From the NCBI GenBank assembly GCA_964387025.1, contig CAYLUZ010000010.1, positions 53,148 through 117,147 of the forward strand: 64,000 bases of DNA, in the 5' to 3' direction. Made by a program: the position numbers and the translations under genes. The notes beneath the pieces are model-generated. The model searched no databases. It saw only the letters and a list, made by a program, of their open reading frames with translations, and was not told the DNA's origin. This DNA is from PNON01 sp964387025. Lineage in GTDB: Bacteria; Chloroflexota; Anaerolineae; Anaerolineales; Anaerolineaceae. Numbering within the stretch: the stretch's first letter is position 1; every line of letters begins with the position of its first letter. Shown here piece by piece: positions 17,110 through 25,225 of the stretch.

Positions 17110-17655
17110 TTAAGGAATAATTTCCCAGGATGATAGCATTTCCATGCCGGTCTCGTTTGTATCCGCATAATGCAGCCATTTAATATCGTGTTCAGGGATA
17201 TATATCGATTGAGCGGAAATGAACTCTTCCATAACAGATTTCCATCCACCACCGACCAGGATCAATGGTTTCGGCCTTTGCGCACCAATGAGGAGTTGGT
17301 TCCACATCACACTGATCTCGGCCAGAGTGCCTATCCCTCCTGGAAGTGCGAAAGCGCTATCACAAATATCGATCAATGCGCCTAATCGTTGATGTAATGT
17401 ATCATAATGGATCTCTTCTTTTACCCATTTGTTCGCACCGGTTGGCCGCATGTGTTCCAAATCTCCACAAGTGATACCAATCACGTGGCCGCCAGCTTCG
17501 TTGGCACCGCGACTGACAGCTTCCATTACACCGATATAGCCGCCGGTCGCGACAGAATGTCCGGTTTCCGCTAATAGCTTGCCGAGCTGGTAGGCTTGCT
17601 GGTAAGCTGTGCTTCCTGGTTTTGGGCTTGATCCGCCAAATACAGTAATGATCAT
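17110..17655 (-). CDS. LOG-family nucleotide phosphoribohydrolase
   Basis: 181 aa Rossmann-fold protein of the LOG/TIGR00725 group (formerly annotated as lysine decarboxylase-like). The signature PGGIGTLAEI and the N-terminal VFGGSSPKPGS are present. LOG enzymes hydrolyse nucleoside 5'-monophosphates, such as cytokinin riboside monophosphate or AMP, to base and ribose 5-phosphate. The bacterial role is often nucleotide salvage; the substrate here is unproven. Start ATG with AGAAGGAATC. A -10-like TATAAT lies 27-32 nt ahead. proS follows after 55 bp. Confidence 0.88.
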   Translation of the reverse strand: MIITVFGGSSPKPGSTAYQQAYQLGKLLAETGHSVATGGYIGVMEAVSRGANEAGGHVIGITCGDLEHMRPTGANKWVKEEIHYDTLHQRLGALIDICDSAFALPGGIGTLAEISVMWNQLLIGAQRPKPLILVGGGWKSVMEEFISAQSIYIPEHDIKWLHYADTNETGMEMLSSWEIIP

Positions 17656-17681
17656 AAGATTCCTTCTGTTTGGATTATCCG

Positions 17682-17687
17682 ATTATA
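17682..17687 (-). promoter_or_regulatory. Possible -10 box of the LOG-proS unit
   Basis: Perfect TATAAT on the minus strand, about 27 nt ahead of the LOG start codon. A -35 is not convincing. A start of transcription near 17675 would leave the ribosome binding site AGAAGG intact. Confidence 0.4.
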
Positions 17688-17822
17688 CTTTGATTTCTGT
17701 CCCCACAGTGTTGTCTTTTTCATTATTCCCCACAATTTGAAGGTATTGCTTCGATTAAAATGCTTGCGAGCCTGATGATATATGAACTTGTTAAAAACCC
17801 GCAATATTTTTAACCAACACGC

Positions 17823-18851
17823 TCAAAAGGAAGAGGTTCTGTTTTGAATAGCCTTAAATCCCACCATTTTTTTGGAATTTTCATCCCATAGGCGGAGACC
17901 TAGAGATTTAATACTCGAAACCAAGGTGATAGTCGGAGCATCATGCAATTCAGGATTCGCCTTATAACATTCCTGCAAATTATAATTAGGTATACGAGGG
18001 TTTAAATGATGTATGTGGTGGTATCCAATATTTCCGGTAAACCAATTGAGAAAACCGGGTAATTTAAAATAGGATGCTCCCCGGCTTGAAGCGCTTATAA
18101 AATCCCAGTGTTCATCATGCGCCCAGTAAACATTTTCAAATTGGTGTTGTATGTAAAACAAATATATCCCGAATAATCCTGCCAGCCACATGACTGGAAT
18201 CTGGATTAAAACGAATGCTTTCCATCCGAACAAAAGGGATAATCCCGTTGCAAAAATAATTAAGGCCAGGTCAGTTAACAATACGTTGCGGACTTCCTTC
18301 CACCTCGAGCCTGGTGGAGGAATTCGTTGTCTGAGCATGAATACGAAAACTGGACCCAATCCAAACATTACCAACGGATACCTGAAGAAAGCGTAGGTAG
18401 CTTTCGTTATCCAACTGCTCTGGCGATATTCTTCAACTGTCATCGTCATCACATCACCGACACCCCGCTTCTCCAGGTTACCAACCGTGGCGTGATGAAC
18501 TGCATGGTCATGCCACCAGGAATCACTGGGGGTAAAAGTAAGGACGCCTAGAAAAAAACCCACAATACTATTTTCGTTATTGGACTTGAAGAAAGAATGG
18601 TGTCCACAGTCATGAAAGATTATGAATATACGAATGAGAAAACCGGCAGCAGGTATTATCAATATAAGCGTGAACCAATATGGATACTGCAAACTTATTA
18701 TCATAAATACCCAGATAATCAGATATGGCACAAGCGAGTTTATCAGCTGCTTTATACTCTTCCCCATGTCAGGTTTTTGATATGGGGCAAGCATTTTCCG
18801 GTAATGCGAAATTTGTTGAATTTTCGTTAATCTGTCATTAGAATTATTCAT
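17823..18851 (-). CDS. Membrane fatty acid desaturase
   Basis: 342 aa. It has the three histidine boxes of acyl-lipid/acyl-CoA desaturases: HDCGHHS, WWHDHAVHH and HHIHHLNPRIPNY. They are set between hydrophobic helices (about 30-75 and 175-215) that hold the di-iron site at the cytoplasmic membrane face. Oxygen and an electron donor would be required, so this is an adaptation seen in microaerobic or facultative cells. The start at ATG 18851 follows GAGGTG; an in-frame upstream ATG at 18896 lacks a ribosome binding site. The regiospecificity cannot be read by eye. Confidence 0.92.
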   Translation of the reverse strand: MNNSNDRLTKIQQISHYRKMLAPYQKPDMGKSIKQLINSLVPYLIIWVFMIISLQYPYWFTLILIIPAAGFLIRIFIIFHDCGHHSFFKSNNENSIVGFFLGVLTFTPSDSWWHDHAVHHATVGNLEKRGVGDVMTMTVEEYRQSSWITKATYAFFRYPLVMFGLGPVFVFMLRQRIPPPGSRWKEVRNVLLTDLALIIFATGLSLLFGWKAFVLIQIPVMWLAGLFGIYLFYIQHQFENVYWAHDEHWDFISASSRGASYFKLPGFLNWFTGNIGYHHIHHLNPRIPNYNLQECYKANPELHDAPTITLVSSIKSLGLRLWDENSKKMVGFKAIQNRTSSF

Positions 18852-18867
18852 ATACACCTCAATTATT

Positions 18868-18896
18868 AGTATAATTTGTTCTGAAACCAACATCAA
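18868..18896 (-). promoter_or_regulatory. Possible promoter of the desaturase gene
   Basis: On the minus strand TTGATG (plus 18891-18896), a 17-bp spacer and TATACT (plus 18868-18873). Spacing is ideal, but transcription would start only about 10 nt before the ATG, leaving a very short leader. Confidence 0.35.
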
Positions 18897-18990
18897 TAGG
18901 GGGATTTTTGAATATATTGGGAACTATTTCACCGGGAAAGCGTCTGGTAAGTACGTGGAATGCGTAGGTTAATCTGCGTCTATCCTGATG

Positions 18991-18996
18991 TATAAT
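18991..18996 (+). promoter_or_regulatory. Possible -10 box of the YIP1/ABC module
   Basis: Perfect TATAAT 29-34 nt ahead of the ATG at 19026, in the intergenic region between the divergent desaturase gene and this module. No clear -35. Confidence 0.4.
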
Positions 18997-19025
18997 GGCG
19001 TTTATGTGAATTGGGAAGGGACATC

Positions 19026-19817
19026 ATGGCAGAAATCGAGACTACTAATATGGAAACGATACCGGAAAGTACCAGACCTGAGGTATTCAAATGGCTTGGA
19101 TCACTTTGGTTCAAGCCGGGAGGGACATTTTCAAAAATAATTGCTGCAGATGGCAAAACCTGGTGGGTGCCTCTGGTTCTTCTCTCCATCCTTCAACTGG
19201 TAAAGAATCTGGTGGAAATCTCTGTACGCAAAGCAGCAGCATTAATGGCGACACCTGTATTACCACAGGGAATGCAATACATTACTCCAGACCAGCAAGG
19301 TCAGATCGATCAAAGCGTCAATTATCAATCGGGAATATTCTTTACATTTTTCATACCTTTATTGTTGGGATTGGCCGGAATTTGGATCATATGGCTGATC
19401 CTGAGTTCGATACTGCACATTTCACTCACTTTGGGTGGCAGCCGCAGCGGAAGCGGGACCACATTCAACCTTACTGCCTGGGCATCACTGCCAATCGCAT
19501 TGCGCCTGATCATTCAGATCATCGGAATATTAATAACACAAAGCCTGATCAGTCATCCGGGTTTTTCAGGGTTCATTACCATCCAGGGGCGGGCAACACT
19601 GATCTTTTCCACCCTCCTGGGAATGGTCGACCTGTTCTTCATCCTGCAGTTGTTTTATCTGATCATCGGCACTGCCCACTTGGGAGGAGTAACCACTCGA
19701 AAAACAATCGCCACCGTGGTGATTTCCCTGCTATTGACCGTGCTGCTTTCAGCGATCCCAGCATTTGTTTCCTACTCAATATCAGGAATGAATATTACCC
19801 GACCGTTCTTCTTCTAA
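19026..19817 (+). CDS. YIP1-family integral membrane protein
   Basis: 263 aa. A polar N-terminus of about 35 residues leads into the segment WLGSLWFKPGGTFSKII, typical of YIP1-domain proteins, and then five hydrophobic helices (about 45-60, 110-140, 160-185, 195-230 and 235-255). Bacterial YIP1 proteins are poorly characterised; they often neighbour ABC exporters. The start at ATG 19026 is preceded by GGGAAGGGA. The ATPase gene starts 5 bp after its stop, so it is probably an accessory subunit of the exporter encoded downstream. Confidence 0.75.
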   Translation: MAEIETTNMETIPESTRPEVFKWLGSLWFKPGGTFSKIIAADGKTWWVPLVLLSILQLVKNLVEISVRKAAALMATPVLPQGMQYITPDQQGQIDQSVNYQSGIFFTFFIPLLLGLAGIWIIWLILSSILHISLTLGGSRSGSGTTFNLTAWASLPIALRLIIQIIGILITQSLISHPGFSGFITIQGRATLIFSTLLGMVDLFFILQLFYLIIGTAHLGGVTTRKTIATVVISLLLTVLLSAIPAFVSYSISGMNITRPFFF

Positions 19818-19822
19818 ACGTA

Positions 19823-20545
19823 ATGGAATCAAAATTCATTATCACCAACCAATTACGGAAAACTTTTGTGATGGGCAGCAATAAAGTGAATGCCCTGGCA
19901 GGTGTCGATCTGTCGATTTCTAAGAGCAGTTTCACCGTTGTGATGGGACCTTCCGGTTCAGGTAAAAGCACCCTCCTGTACTTGGTGGGTGGTCTTGATC
20001 GCCCGACATCAGGACGGATAGGCGTCAATGGGATCGAACTCGAAGGAATGGATGAAAATACTCTGGCTGTGTATCGGCGGAAGACTGTCGGCTTTATATT
20101 CCAGTCATTCAACCTGGTGGCATCAATGACCGCGTTGGATAACGTTGCATTTCCAATGCGATTTTCAGGAATTTCGCACAAAAAAAGAAAACAAAAAGCT
20201 CTCGAAGTGCTTGAACAAGTCGGCCTCAAAGATCGAGCCCACCACCGGCCAACAGAGCTTTCGGGAGGGCAGCAGCAACGCGTGGCTATTGCCCGGGCTC
20301 TGGTAAACGACCCGCAATTGATTCTTGCCGATGAACCCACCGGTAACCTGGATACTAGCAGCGGATGGGGAATCATGCAATTAATGTCCAATCTCCACAA
20401 CCTTGGAAAGACCGTCATGGTGGTAACACACGACCCGAGAATGACCAAGTTTTCAACACATCAAATTTATTTACTTGACGGCAACGTGGTCGATGAAACA
20501 GCATACATTGCCAGTCAAATTGCAGCACAACCGGAGTCAGTATGA
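19823..20545 (+). CDS. MacB/LolD-type ABC transporter ATP-binding protein
   Basis: 240 aa cytoplasmic ATPase. Walker A is GPSGSGKST, the Q-loop is in FQSFNLV, the signature is LSGGQQQR, Walker B is LILADEPT and the switch His lies in VVTHD. The sequence pattern (RPTSG..., DNVAFPMRFSG) is that of the MacB/LolD/FtsE group, which powers mechanotransmission rather than classical transport. The start at ATG 19823, 5 bp after the YIP1 gene, is used; the open frame continues upstream only as an overlap shadow of the YIP1 gene. It overlaps the next gene by 4 bp (ATGA). Confidence 0.95.
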   Translation: MESKFIITNQLRKTFVMGSNKVNALAGVDLSISKSSFTVVMGPSGSGKSTLLYLVGGLDRPTSGRIGVNGIELEGMDENTLAVYRRKTVGFIFQSFNLVASMTALDNVAFPMRFSGISHKKRKQKALEVLEQVGLKDRAHHRPTELSGGQQQRVAIARALVNDPQLILADEPTGNLDTSSGWGIMQLMSNLHNLGKTVMVVTHDPRMTKFSTHQIYLLDGNVVDETAYIASQIAAQPESV

Positions 20546-22092
20546 TACATAATAATCTGTTACTCAGAAAAATAGTTACAACTGTTATATTTAGTTCGAT
20601 GATCATCGTAGGGATGTTCATGTATCAAACAAAATCTGTCTCAGCCCAGGATACCGAAACTCCCACACCGACCAACACCTTCACACCCACCAATACACCG
20701 GTTCCACCAACTTCAACACCGGTACCGTTCGGTCGGCCATTGGTGGTGATCGATGGGTATACAGGACCCGGAAAATCGATCGCCCCGGGGAAAACTTTTG
20801 ATGTCACCATCAACTTGAGCAATCATGGTCTAGTCCAGGCATCCAATGTGGTTATCTCGTTTTCATCCGGAGATTTCATTGCCCGCGGCACAGGTGGCGT
20901 CCAGGCGATATCCTTCCTAAATTCCGGGCAGGCATCGTCCATCAGCCAGCAGTTGACAGCATCGGATGCTGTCTTAGGAAAAACAGTCGCTTATATGACT
21001 GTCACCATCAGTTACACCGACACCCTTGGAGCCGTATTCACTTCTGATACCAGCCTTGCATTCAATATTAAGAATGTCGAAGCCACTACTGAATCGGGAG
21101 GCTATTACAGCTCCAGTGCCACACCTACCTCCAGTAAAAGGCCGCAATTAATTATCAGCAATTATCTGACGGATCTCGATCCTCTTCAACCAGGCTCATC
21201 TTTCACATTATCGTTGAATATTGCCAACGTCGGTTCGACCAACGCCAAGAATATTACCATGGTCATGGGCGGAGGAAGCTCCAGCTCCGGCAGTGGAGAT
21301 AGCGGGACAGCCGTTCCGGGTGGAGTCTCTGGCTCATCGGGTGAGTTTACCAATTTTGCACCCATCGGCTCTTCAAATGTCCAAACGCTTGGAAATGTCG
21401 GCGTCTCGGAAAATAAACAGGCTGCTCAAAAACTAATCGTCAATGTGTCCACCAATCCTGGCACGTATCCGGTCAAGTTTTCATTCGTATATACGGATGA
21501 ATCAGGTAAATCATGGCAGGATGACCAGGTAATCACACTGCTGGTTTATAGACTGCCAATACTGGACGTCAACTTTTACCGCCCTCCCGATATGTTCTCT
21601 GCGGGTATGCCCGGTGTGCTGCCGATCCAGGTGGTGAACCTTAGCCGCAACAGCACTATCCTGGGCAGCATGAAAGTAACAACTACAGCGGGAACGTTGA
21701 CGAATGACACCATGCTGATCGGGCCTCTGGATGCCGGCGGTTACTTCCCTCTGGATGTCAACTTTACGCCCGATGCAGAAGGCAAAGCTGAGATCGACGT
21801 CACTATTCAATTTACAGATGATTTCAACAGCCCGCGCGAAGTCACAAGCAAGTTCTTTGTGGATGTCGCACCGGCGATGGATATGTCTGGTCCCGGGTTG
21901 GATGGTCTGGGTGGCGGAGGTGGCGGCGGGGGAGGATTTATTGAGCCCCAACCTGAAACCACTTGGCAAAAAGTGGTTCGTTTCATCAAGGGGCTTTTTG
22001 GATTGGATAGCGGTGCACCTGTACCCGTCGATCAATCTCAACCCGAAGTGCCGCCTGTGAACGTCAAGCCTGCCCCGATGAAGGGCGGTTAA
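20542..22092 (+). CDS. Exported CARDB/COG1361-like surface protein with C-terminal poly-Gly
   Basis: 516 aa. A signal peptide or N-terminal anchor (about 8-35, ending near SVSAQ) is followed by a Thr/Pro linker (TPTPTNTFTPTNTPVPP). Three immunoglobulin-like segments of the CARDB/NEW3 type come next, each opening with a PGKTF/PGSSF/AGMPG turn. Near residues 455-465 is a run of nine glycines, then the acidic-amphipathic tail WQKVVRFIKGLFGLDSG. It probably sits outside the membrane as partner of the permease, between ATPase and permease genes and 4 bp overlapped with the former. The function is inferred from context only; no enzyme motif is seen. Confidence 0.75.
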   Translation: MIHNNLLLRKIVTTVIFSSMIIVGMFMYQTKSVSAQDTETPTPTNTFTPTNTPVPPTSTPVPFGRPLVVIDGYTGPGKSIAPGKTFDVTINLSNHGLVQASNVVISFSSGDFIARGTGGVQAISFLNSGQASSISQQLTASDAVLGKTVAYMTVTISYTDTLGAVFTSDTSLAFNIKNVEATTESGGYYSSSATPTSSKRPQLIISNYLTDLDPLQPGSSFTLSLNIANVGSTNAKNITMVMGGGSSSSGSGDSGTAVPGGVSGSSGEFTNFAPIGSSNVQTLGNVGVSENKQAAQKLIVNVSTNPGTYPVKFSFVYTDESGKSWQDDQVITLLVYRLPILDVNFYRPPDMFSAGMPGVLPIQVVNLSRNSTILGSMKVTTTAGTLTNDTMLIGPLDAGGYFPLDVNFTPDAEGKAEIDVTIQFTDDFNSPREVTSKFFVDVAPAMDMSGPGLDGLGGGGGGGGGFIEPQPETTWQKVVRFIKGLFGLDSGAPVPVDQSQPEVPPVNVKPAPMKGG

Positions 22093-22098
22093 CCACTT

Positions 22099-23436
22099 AT
22101 GCGTTTTCTCGATCTGCTCCAGCTTATCCTGGAAAACCTCAATCGCCGCAAAGGCCGGGTATTGCTGACCGCTGTTGGCGTCACCATCGGAACAGCTGCT
22201 GTTGTCATCCTGGTCTCGCTGGGCGTTGGTCTACAGAAGAACTTCACCAGCCAGTTGGGTGGAATCGGTTCATTGACCCAGATCAGCGTTTACCCCAATT
22301 ATGGCGAGGGTGGCCCTGGAATGGTCTTTGCCGGGGGTGGTGGAGGAGGTGGCGGCGGCGGCAAAGGTATATCCTCGATCCAGCTTATCACGCCCCAATC
22401 GCTGAAAGATTTTACCGATATTCCCGGTGTGACTGGAGTGATTCCCCGGGATTATTCCCAGGTTGGAATGATGATGAAGTATGGCATGCTTGAGTCTTAT
22501 GCCAACGTGATTGGAATCGGTACCAACGACCTCTCCCAACTTGACCTGAATCTTCAGTCTGGAACCCTCCTTTTGGAACCAGGCACAGCCATCATCGGTG
22601 CTCCGGTCGTCAACCAATTCTATAATCCAAAATTACGTCCGGGTCAGGATCCGCCTCTCCCGCCTGACTTACTTGATCAATCCGTGCGTTTAGTTTTAAG
22701 TAAATATACGAATGATGGCCTGGAGATAAAGAAAACCATCAATGTTCGTATTGTCGGGATCATCAAAGAAAGCCGCAATGAATCAGATTACAGCATGTAT
22801 ATGCCGTTAGCTGATTTGAATACTATCAATGAATGGGGTATGGGTAGACGCATCAACCGCACCAAAGATGGTTATCAAATGGCTATGGTGAATGTGAAGG
22901 ATGTCAAATCTGTGCTGGACATCAGCAACCAGATCAAGGAACTGGGCTACCAGGCCAACACTCCCCAGGAGTTCGTGCAGGGGATCAATTCCTTCTTCAT
23001 CATTTTACAGTTTGTATTCGGCGGAGTAGGAGCGGTTGCCCTACTGGTTGCAGCCATCGGCATCGCCAATACCATGGCGATGGCCATTTTAGAGCGCACC
23101 AAGGAAATTGGCCTGATGAAAGCTGTCGGTGCTACCAATCGGGATGTCCTCAGCATTTTCCTGGGAGAAGCCGCCGGGATTGGATTTATCGGCGGACTGG
23201 GCGGTACCCTGCTGGGCTGGGGAGGCAGCGTGATTCTCAATATCCTCCTGATGGGTTATTTGACCAGCCAGGCGGCTTCCACCGGTGGAACCATGCCGAC
23301 AGGCGCCAGTTCCACTCCCATCTGGTTACCGCTCTTCAGCCTGGCATTCGCCACGCTGGTGGGGCTGTTATCCGGTTTGTACCCGGCCTTACGCGCTGCA
23401 ACCCTTCTACCGGTCACAGCGCTGAAATACGAATAA
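22099..23436 (+). CDS. MacB/FtsX-type ABC transporter permease
   Basis: 445 aa. An N-terminal helix (about 20-44) follows NLNRRKGRVLLTAVGV. A large extracytoplasmic MacB_PCD domain spans about 45-300. Three C-terminal helices follow, with the FtsX signature AMAILERTKEIGLMKAVGA. This is the fold of MacB/LolC permeases that push substrates from outside the membrane using ATP hydrolysis inside. A run of ten glycines (79-88) is inserted early in the extracytoplasmic domain, echoing the poly-Gly of the neighbouring surface protein. The gene starts 6 bp after the surface protein gene. Substrate unknown; candidates are peptides, lipids or lipoproteins. Confidence 0.93.
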   Translation: MRFLDLLQLILENLNRRKGRVLLTAVGVTIGTAAVVILVSLGVGLQKNFTSQLGGIGSLTQISVYPNYGEGGPGMVFAGGGGGGGGGGKGISSIQLITPQSLKDFTDIPGVTGVIPRDYSQVGMMMKYGMLESYANVIGIGTNDLSQLDLNLQSGTLLLEPGTAIIGAPVVNQFYNPKLRPGQDPPLPPDLLDQSVRLVLSKYTNDGLEIKKTINVRIVGIIKESRNESDYSMYMPLADLNTINEWGMGRRINRTKDGYQMAMVNVKDVKSVLDISNQIKELGYQANTPQEFVQGINSFFIILQFVFGGVGAVALLVAAIGIANTMAMAILERTKEIGLMKAVGATNRDVLSIFLGEAAGIGFIGGLGGTLLGWGGSVILNILLMGYLTSQAASTGGTMPTGASSTPIWLPLFSLAFATLVGLLSGLYPALRAATLLPVTALKYE

Positions 23437-23466
23437 AAAAGAATCGAAATGGGGGCAGAAATTAGC

Positions 23467-25026
23467 TTACTTACATGTAGGCAGTTTCAGCATGACCGGC
23501 CCGGTTACCCCCAGCAATTCAGCCAGAGCAGACTTCATGGCGGTACGGTCATCCCAGGGATATTCAGTCTCCCCGAAACACATGGATTGCTCATGCCCCT
23601 TGCCGCAGGCGATCACCAGGTCCCCCGGTTGTGCCATTCGAACCGCGGTCTTGATCGCCTCTCCCCGATCCGGAACGCGGAAGAAGGTCTTGCCCTCAAT
23701 TGCACCATGCGATTCTGCGCCTTTGGCCATCTCTGCCAGGATGCCTGCCAAAGACTCAGTACGTGGATCTTCAGCGGTCAGTATGCTGATATCCGCCAGA
23801 TCTGCTGAGGTCTCAGCCATCATGCGCCGTTTCTCGCGGTCGCGTAAACCAGCTGAGCCAAAAACGGCTATCACCTTTCCCTTTGTCAATGTGCAGGCGG
23901 TTTCAAGTGCCTGCTTTAAAGCATTTGGTGTATGTGCAAAATCCACGATGGCTGTAAAATCCTGACCCAGGTTGATCACCTGCATCCGGCCTGGAATACC
24001 CGGAAGATTGGCAATACCCGATTGGGCCGCCTGGATAGGAATATTTAAGCCGCCCACTGTCGCTGTGATGGCTGCAAGGCAATTGGCAATATTATATTCT
24101 CCTACCAGGTTTGATTCCACGAGAAAATCACCTTGAGCTGAATGGACTTCAAATTTCGTACCAGAGGGTAAGGTGGAATATTCTTTTGTGAAAAAATCTG
24201 CCTTCTGTTTGGTACTGTAAGTAAGATTTTGCGGCGGTGAGATAGAATTCAAGTATTCAAACGAGCTGTCATCGCGGTTCAAGACCGCCATTCGGGGATT
24301 GCCGGATTGTTTCTCAACCGTATTCAGTAAATTTGTGAACAGCTTGCCTTTGGCAGCCCGATACGCCTCATAGGTGCCATGATAATCCAGATGTTCGTGA
24401 GTAATGTTCGTCACAACACCGATATCGAACTCACACCCGGTGACGCGTTCCTGACTCAACCCATGTGATGTAGCTTCCAACACCACATGGGTTAATCCGG
24501 CTGCGACCATCCGGGAGAGATAGCGCTGCACATCCGGTGCTTCCGGTGTGGTCACATGAAATCCGGTATCCAGCTCTTCGTTATTGATGATCGCATTCAC
24601 AGTGGAGATGATCCCTGCCCGGTAACCGGCAGCCAACAGGATCTGGTAGATCAGGTTGGATGTGGTTGTTTTTCCATCCGTTCCAGTTACCCCGATCACG
24701 CACAAAGAACGCGCGGGGAAACCGTAAAACGCTGCTGATATTAAAGCCAGCGAATGTCGTGTATCCTCCACCTGGATATAAGGCACACCCAATTGCAAAC
24801 CTGGTTGGGAGCCAATTACCGCTGCTGCACCATTCTGAATGGCTGTCTGAATATACTTGTGTCCATCAGTGGATGTTCCGACCAATGCCACAAAACAATT
24901 CCCTGTTTCCACCTGCCGCGAATCAATGGCGATCCCTGATATGGGAATGTTAAGATTGCCTGTGGTGTGAATAACTTTTATTTCTTCCAGAAGCTGGGTT
25001 AACGTCTGTTTTAAGAATCCTGTCAT
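23467..25026 (-). CDS. murE: UDP-N-acetylmuramoyl-tripeptide synthetase MurE
   Basis: Adds the third-position diamino acid to UDP-MurNAc-L-Ala-D-Glu in peptidoglycan synthesis. 519 aa with the ATP loop GVTGTDGKTTTSNL, the middle ligase domain (THEHLDYHGTYEAY) and the C-terminal domain (VFGSAGLRDREKRRMM). The substrate-specificity loop reads EDPRTES (plus 23755-23772) rather than the DNPR typical of meso-diaminopimelate enzymes, so the amino acid used is uncertain. L-ornithine is known from some Chloroflexi walls. It starts at ATG 25026 with AGGTGA and is convergent with the permease gene (30-bp gap). Confidence 0.95.
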   Translation of the reverse strand: MTGFLKQTLTQLLEEIKVIHTTGNLNIPISGIAIDSRQVETGNCFVALVGTSTDGHKYIQTAIQNGAAAVIGSQPGLQLGVPYIQVEDTRHSLALISAAFYGFPARSLCVIGVTGTDGKTTTSNLIYQILLAAGYRAGIISTVNAIINNEELDTGFHVTTPEAPDVQRYLSRMVAAGLTHVVLEATSHGLSQERVTGCEFDIGVVTNITHEHLDYHGTYEAYRAAKGKLFTNLLNTVEKQSGNPRMAVLNRDDSSFEYLNSISPPQNLTYSTKQKADFFTKEYSTLPSGTKFEVHSAQGDFLVESNLVGEYNIANCLAAITATVGGLNIPIQAAQSGIANLPGIPGRMQVINLGQDFTAIVDFAHTPNALKQALETACTLTKGKVIAVFGSAGLRDREKRRMMAETSADLADISILTAEDPRTESLAGILAEMAKGAESHGAIEGKTFFRVPDRGEAIKTAVRMAQPGDLVIACGKGHEQSMCFGETEYPWDDRTAMKSALAELLGVTGPVMLKLPTCK

Positions 25027-25087
25027 CTGTTCACCTACCGCAATTATACCGACTTTTCTGGAATGATTGAACTGGATAATTCGGAGT

Positions 25088-25153
25088 GAGAATTGAGAAT
25101 GGAGAATGGACCTTCGAAAATTGTAAGAAAGGGCAATTCGATTCTCAATTCTC
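25088..25153. repeat. 13-bp inverted repeat between murE and the atp genes
   Basis: GAGAATTGAGAAT at 25088-25100 and its exact complement ATTCTCAATTCTC at 25141-25153, with a 40-bp loop that is itself purine-rich (GGAGAATGGA). It lies between the atp terminator and murE. Similar AATTGAGAATGGAGAAT palindromes occur as dispersed short elements in many bacteria; whether this one is repeated elsewhere in this genome cannot be seen here. Confidence 0.5.
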
Positions 25154-25165
25154 CATTATCCATTA

Positions 25166-25207
25166 GTAAATAAAAAGAGCCTTAGCGTTATCAGCACTAA
25201 GGCCCTT
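25166..25207 (-). terminator. Intrinsic terminator of the nuo-atp operon
   Basis: On the minus strand AAGGGCCTTAG pairs with CTAAGGCTCTT (plus 25175-25185 and 25197-25207, one mismatch, 11-nt loop), followed by TTTTTATTTA. It lies 19 bp beyond the stop of the b-delta gene and closes the energy operon. Confidence 0.75.
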
Positions 25208-25225
25208 GGTCAGTCAGATATTTTA

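Noticed and set aside
17790..17814. GTTAAAAA/TTTTTAAC stem just after the desaturase gene as a terminator
   Set aside because: The stem is almost purely A/T and no T-run follows on the minus strand; too weak to call.
19091..19822. In-frame 244-codon N-terminal extension of the ABC ATPase
   Set aside because: It overlaps the YIP1 gene completely, is full of His/Arg/Ser typical of an off-frame reading, and the ATPase has a natural start at 19823.
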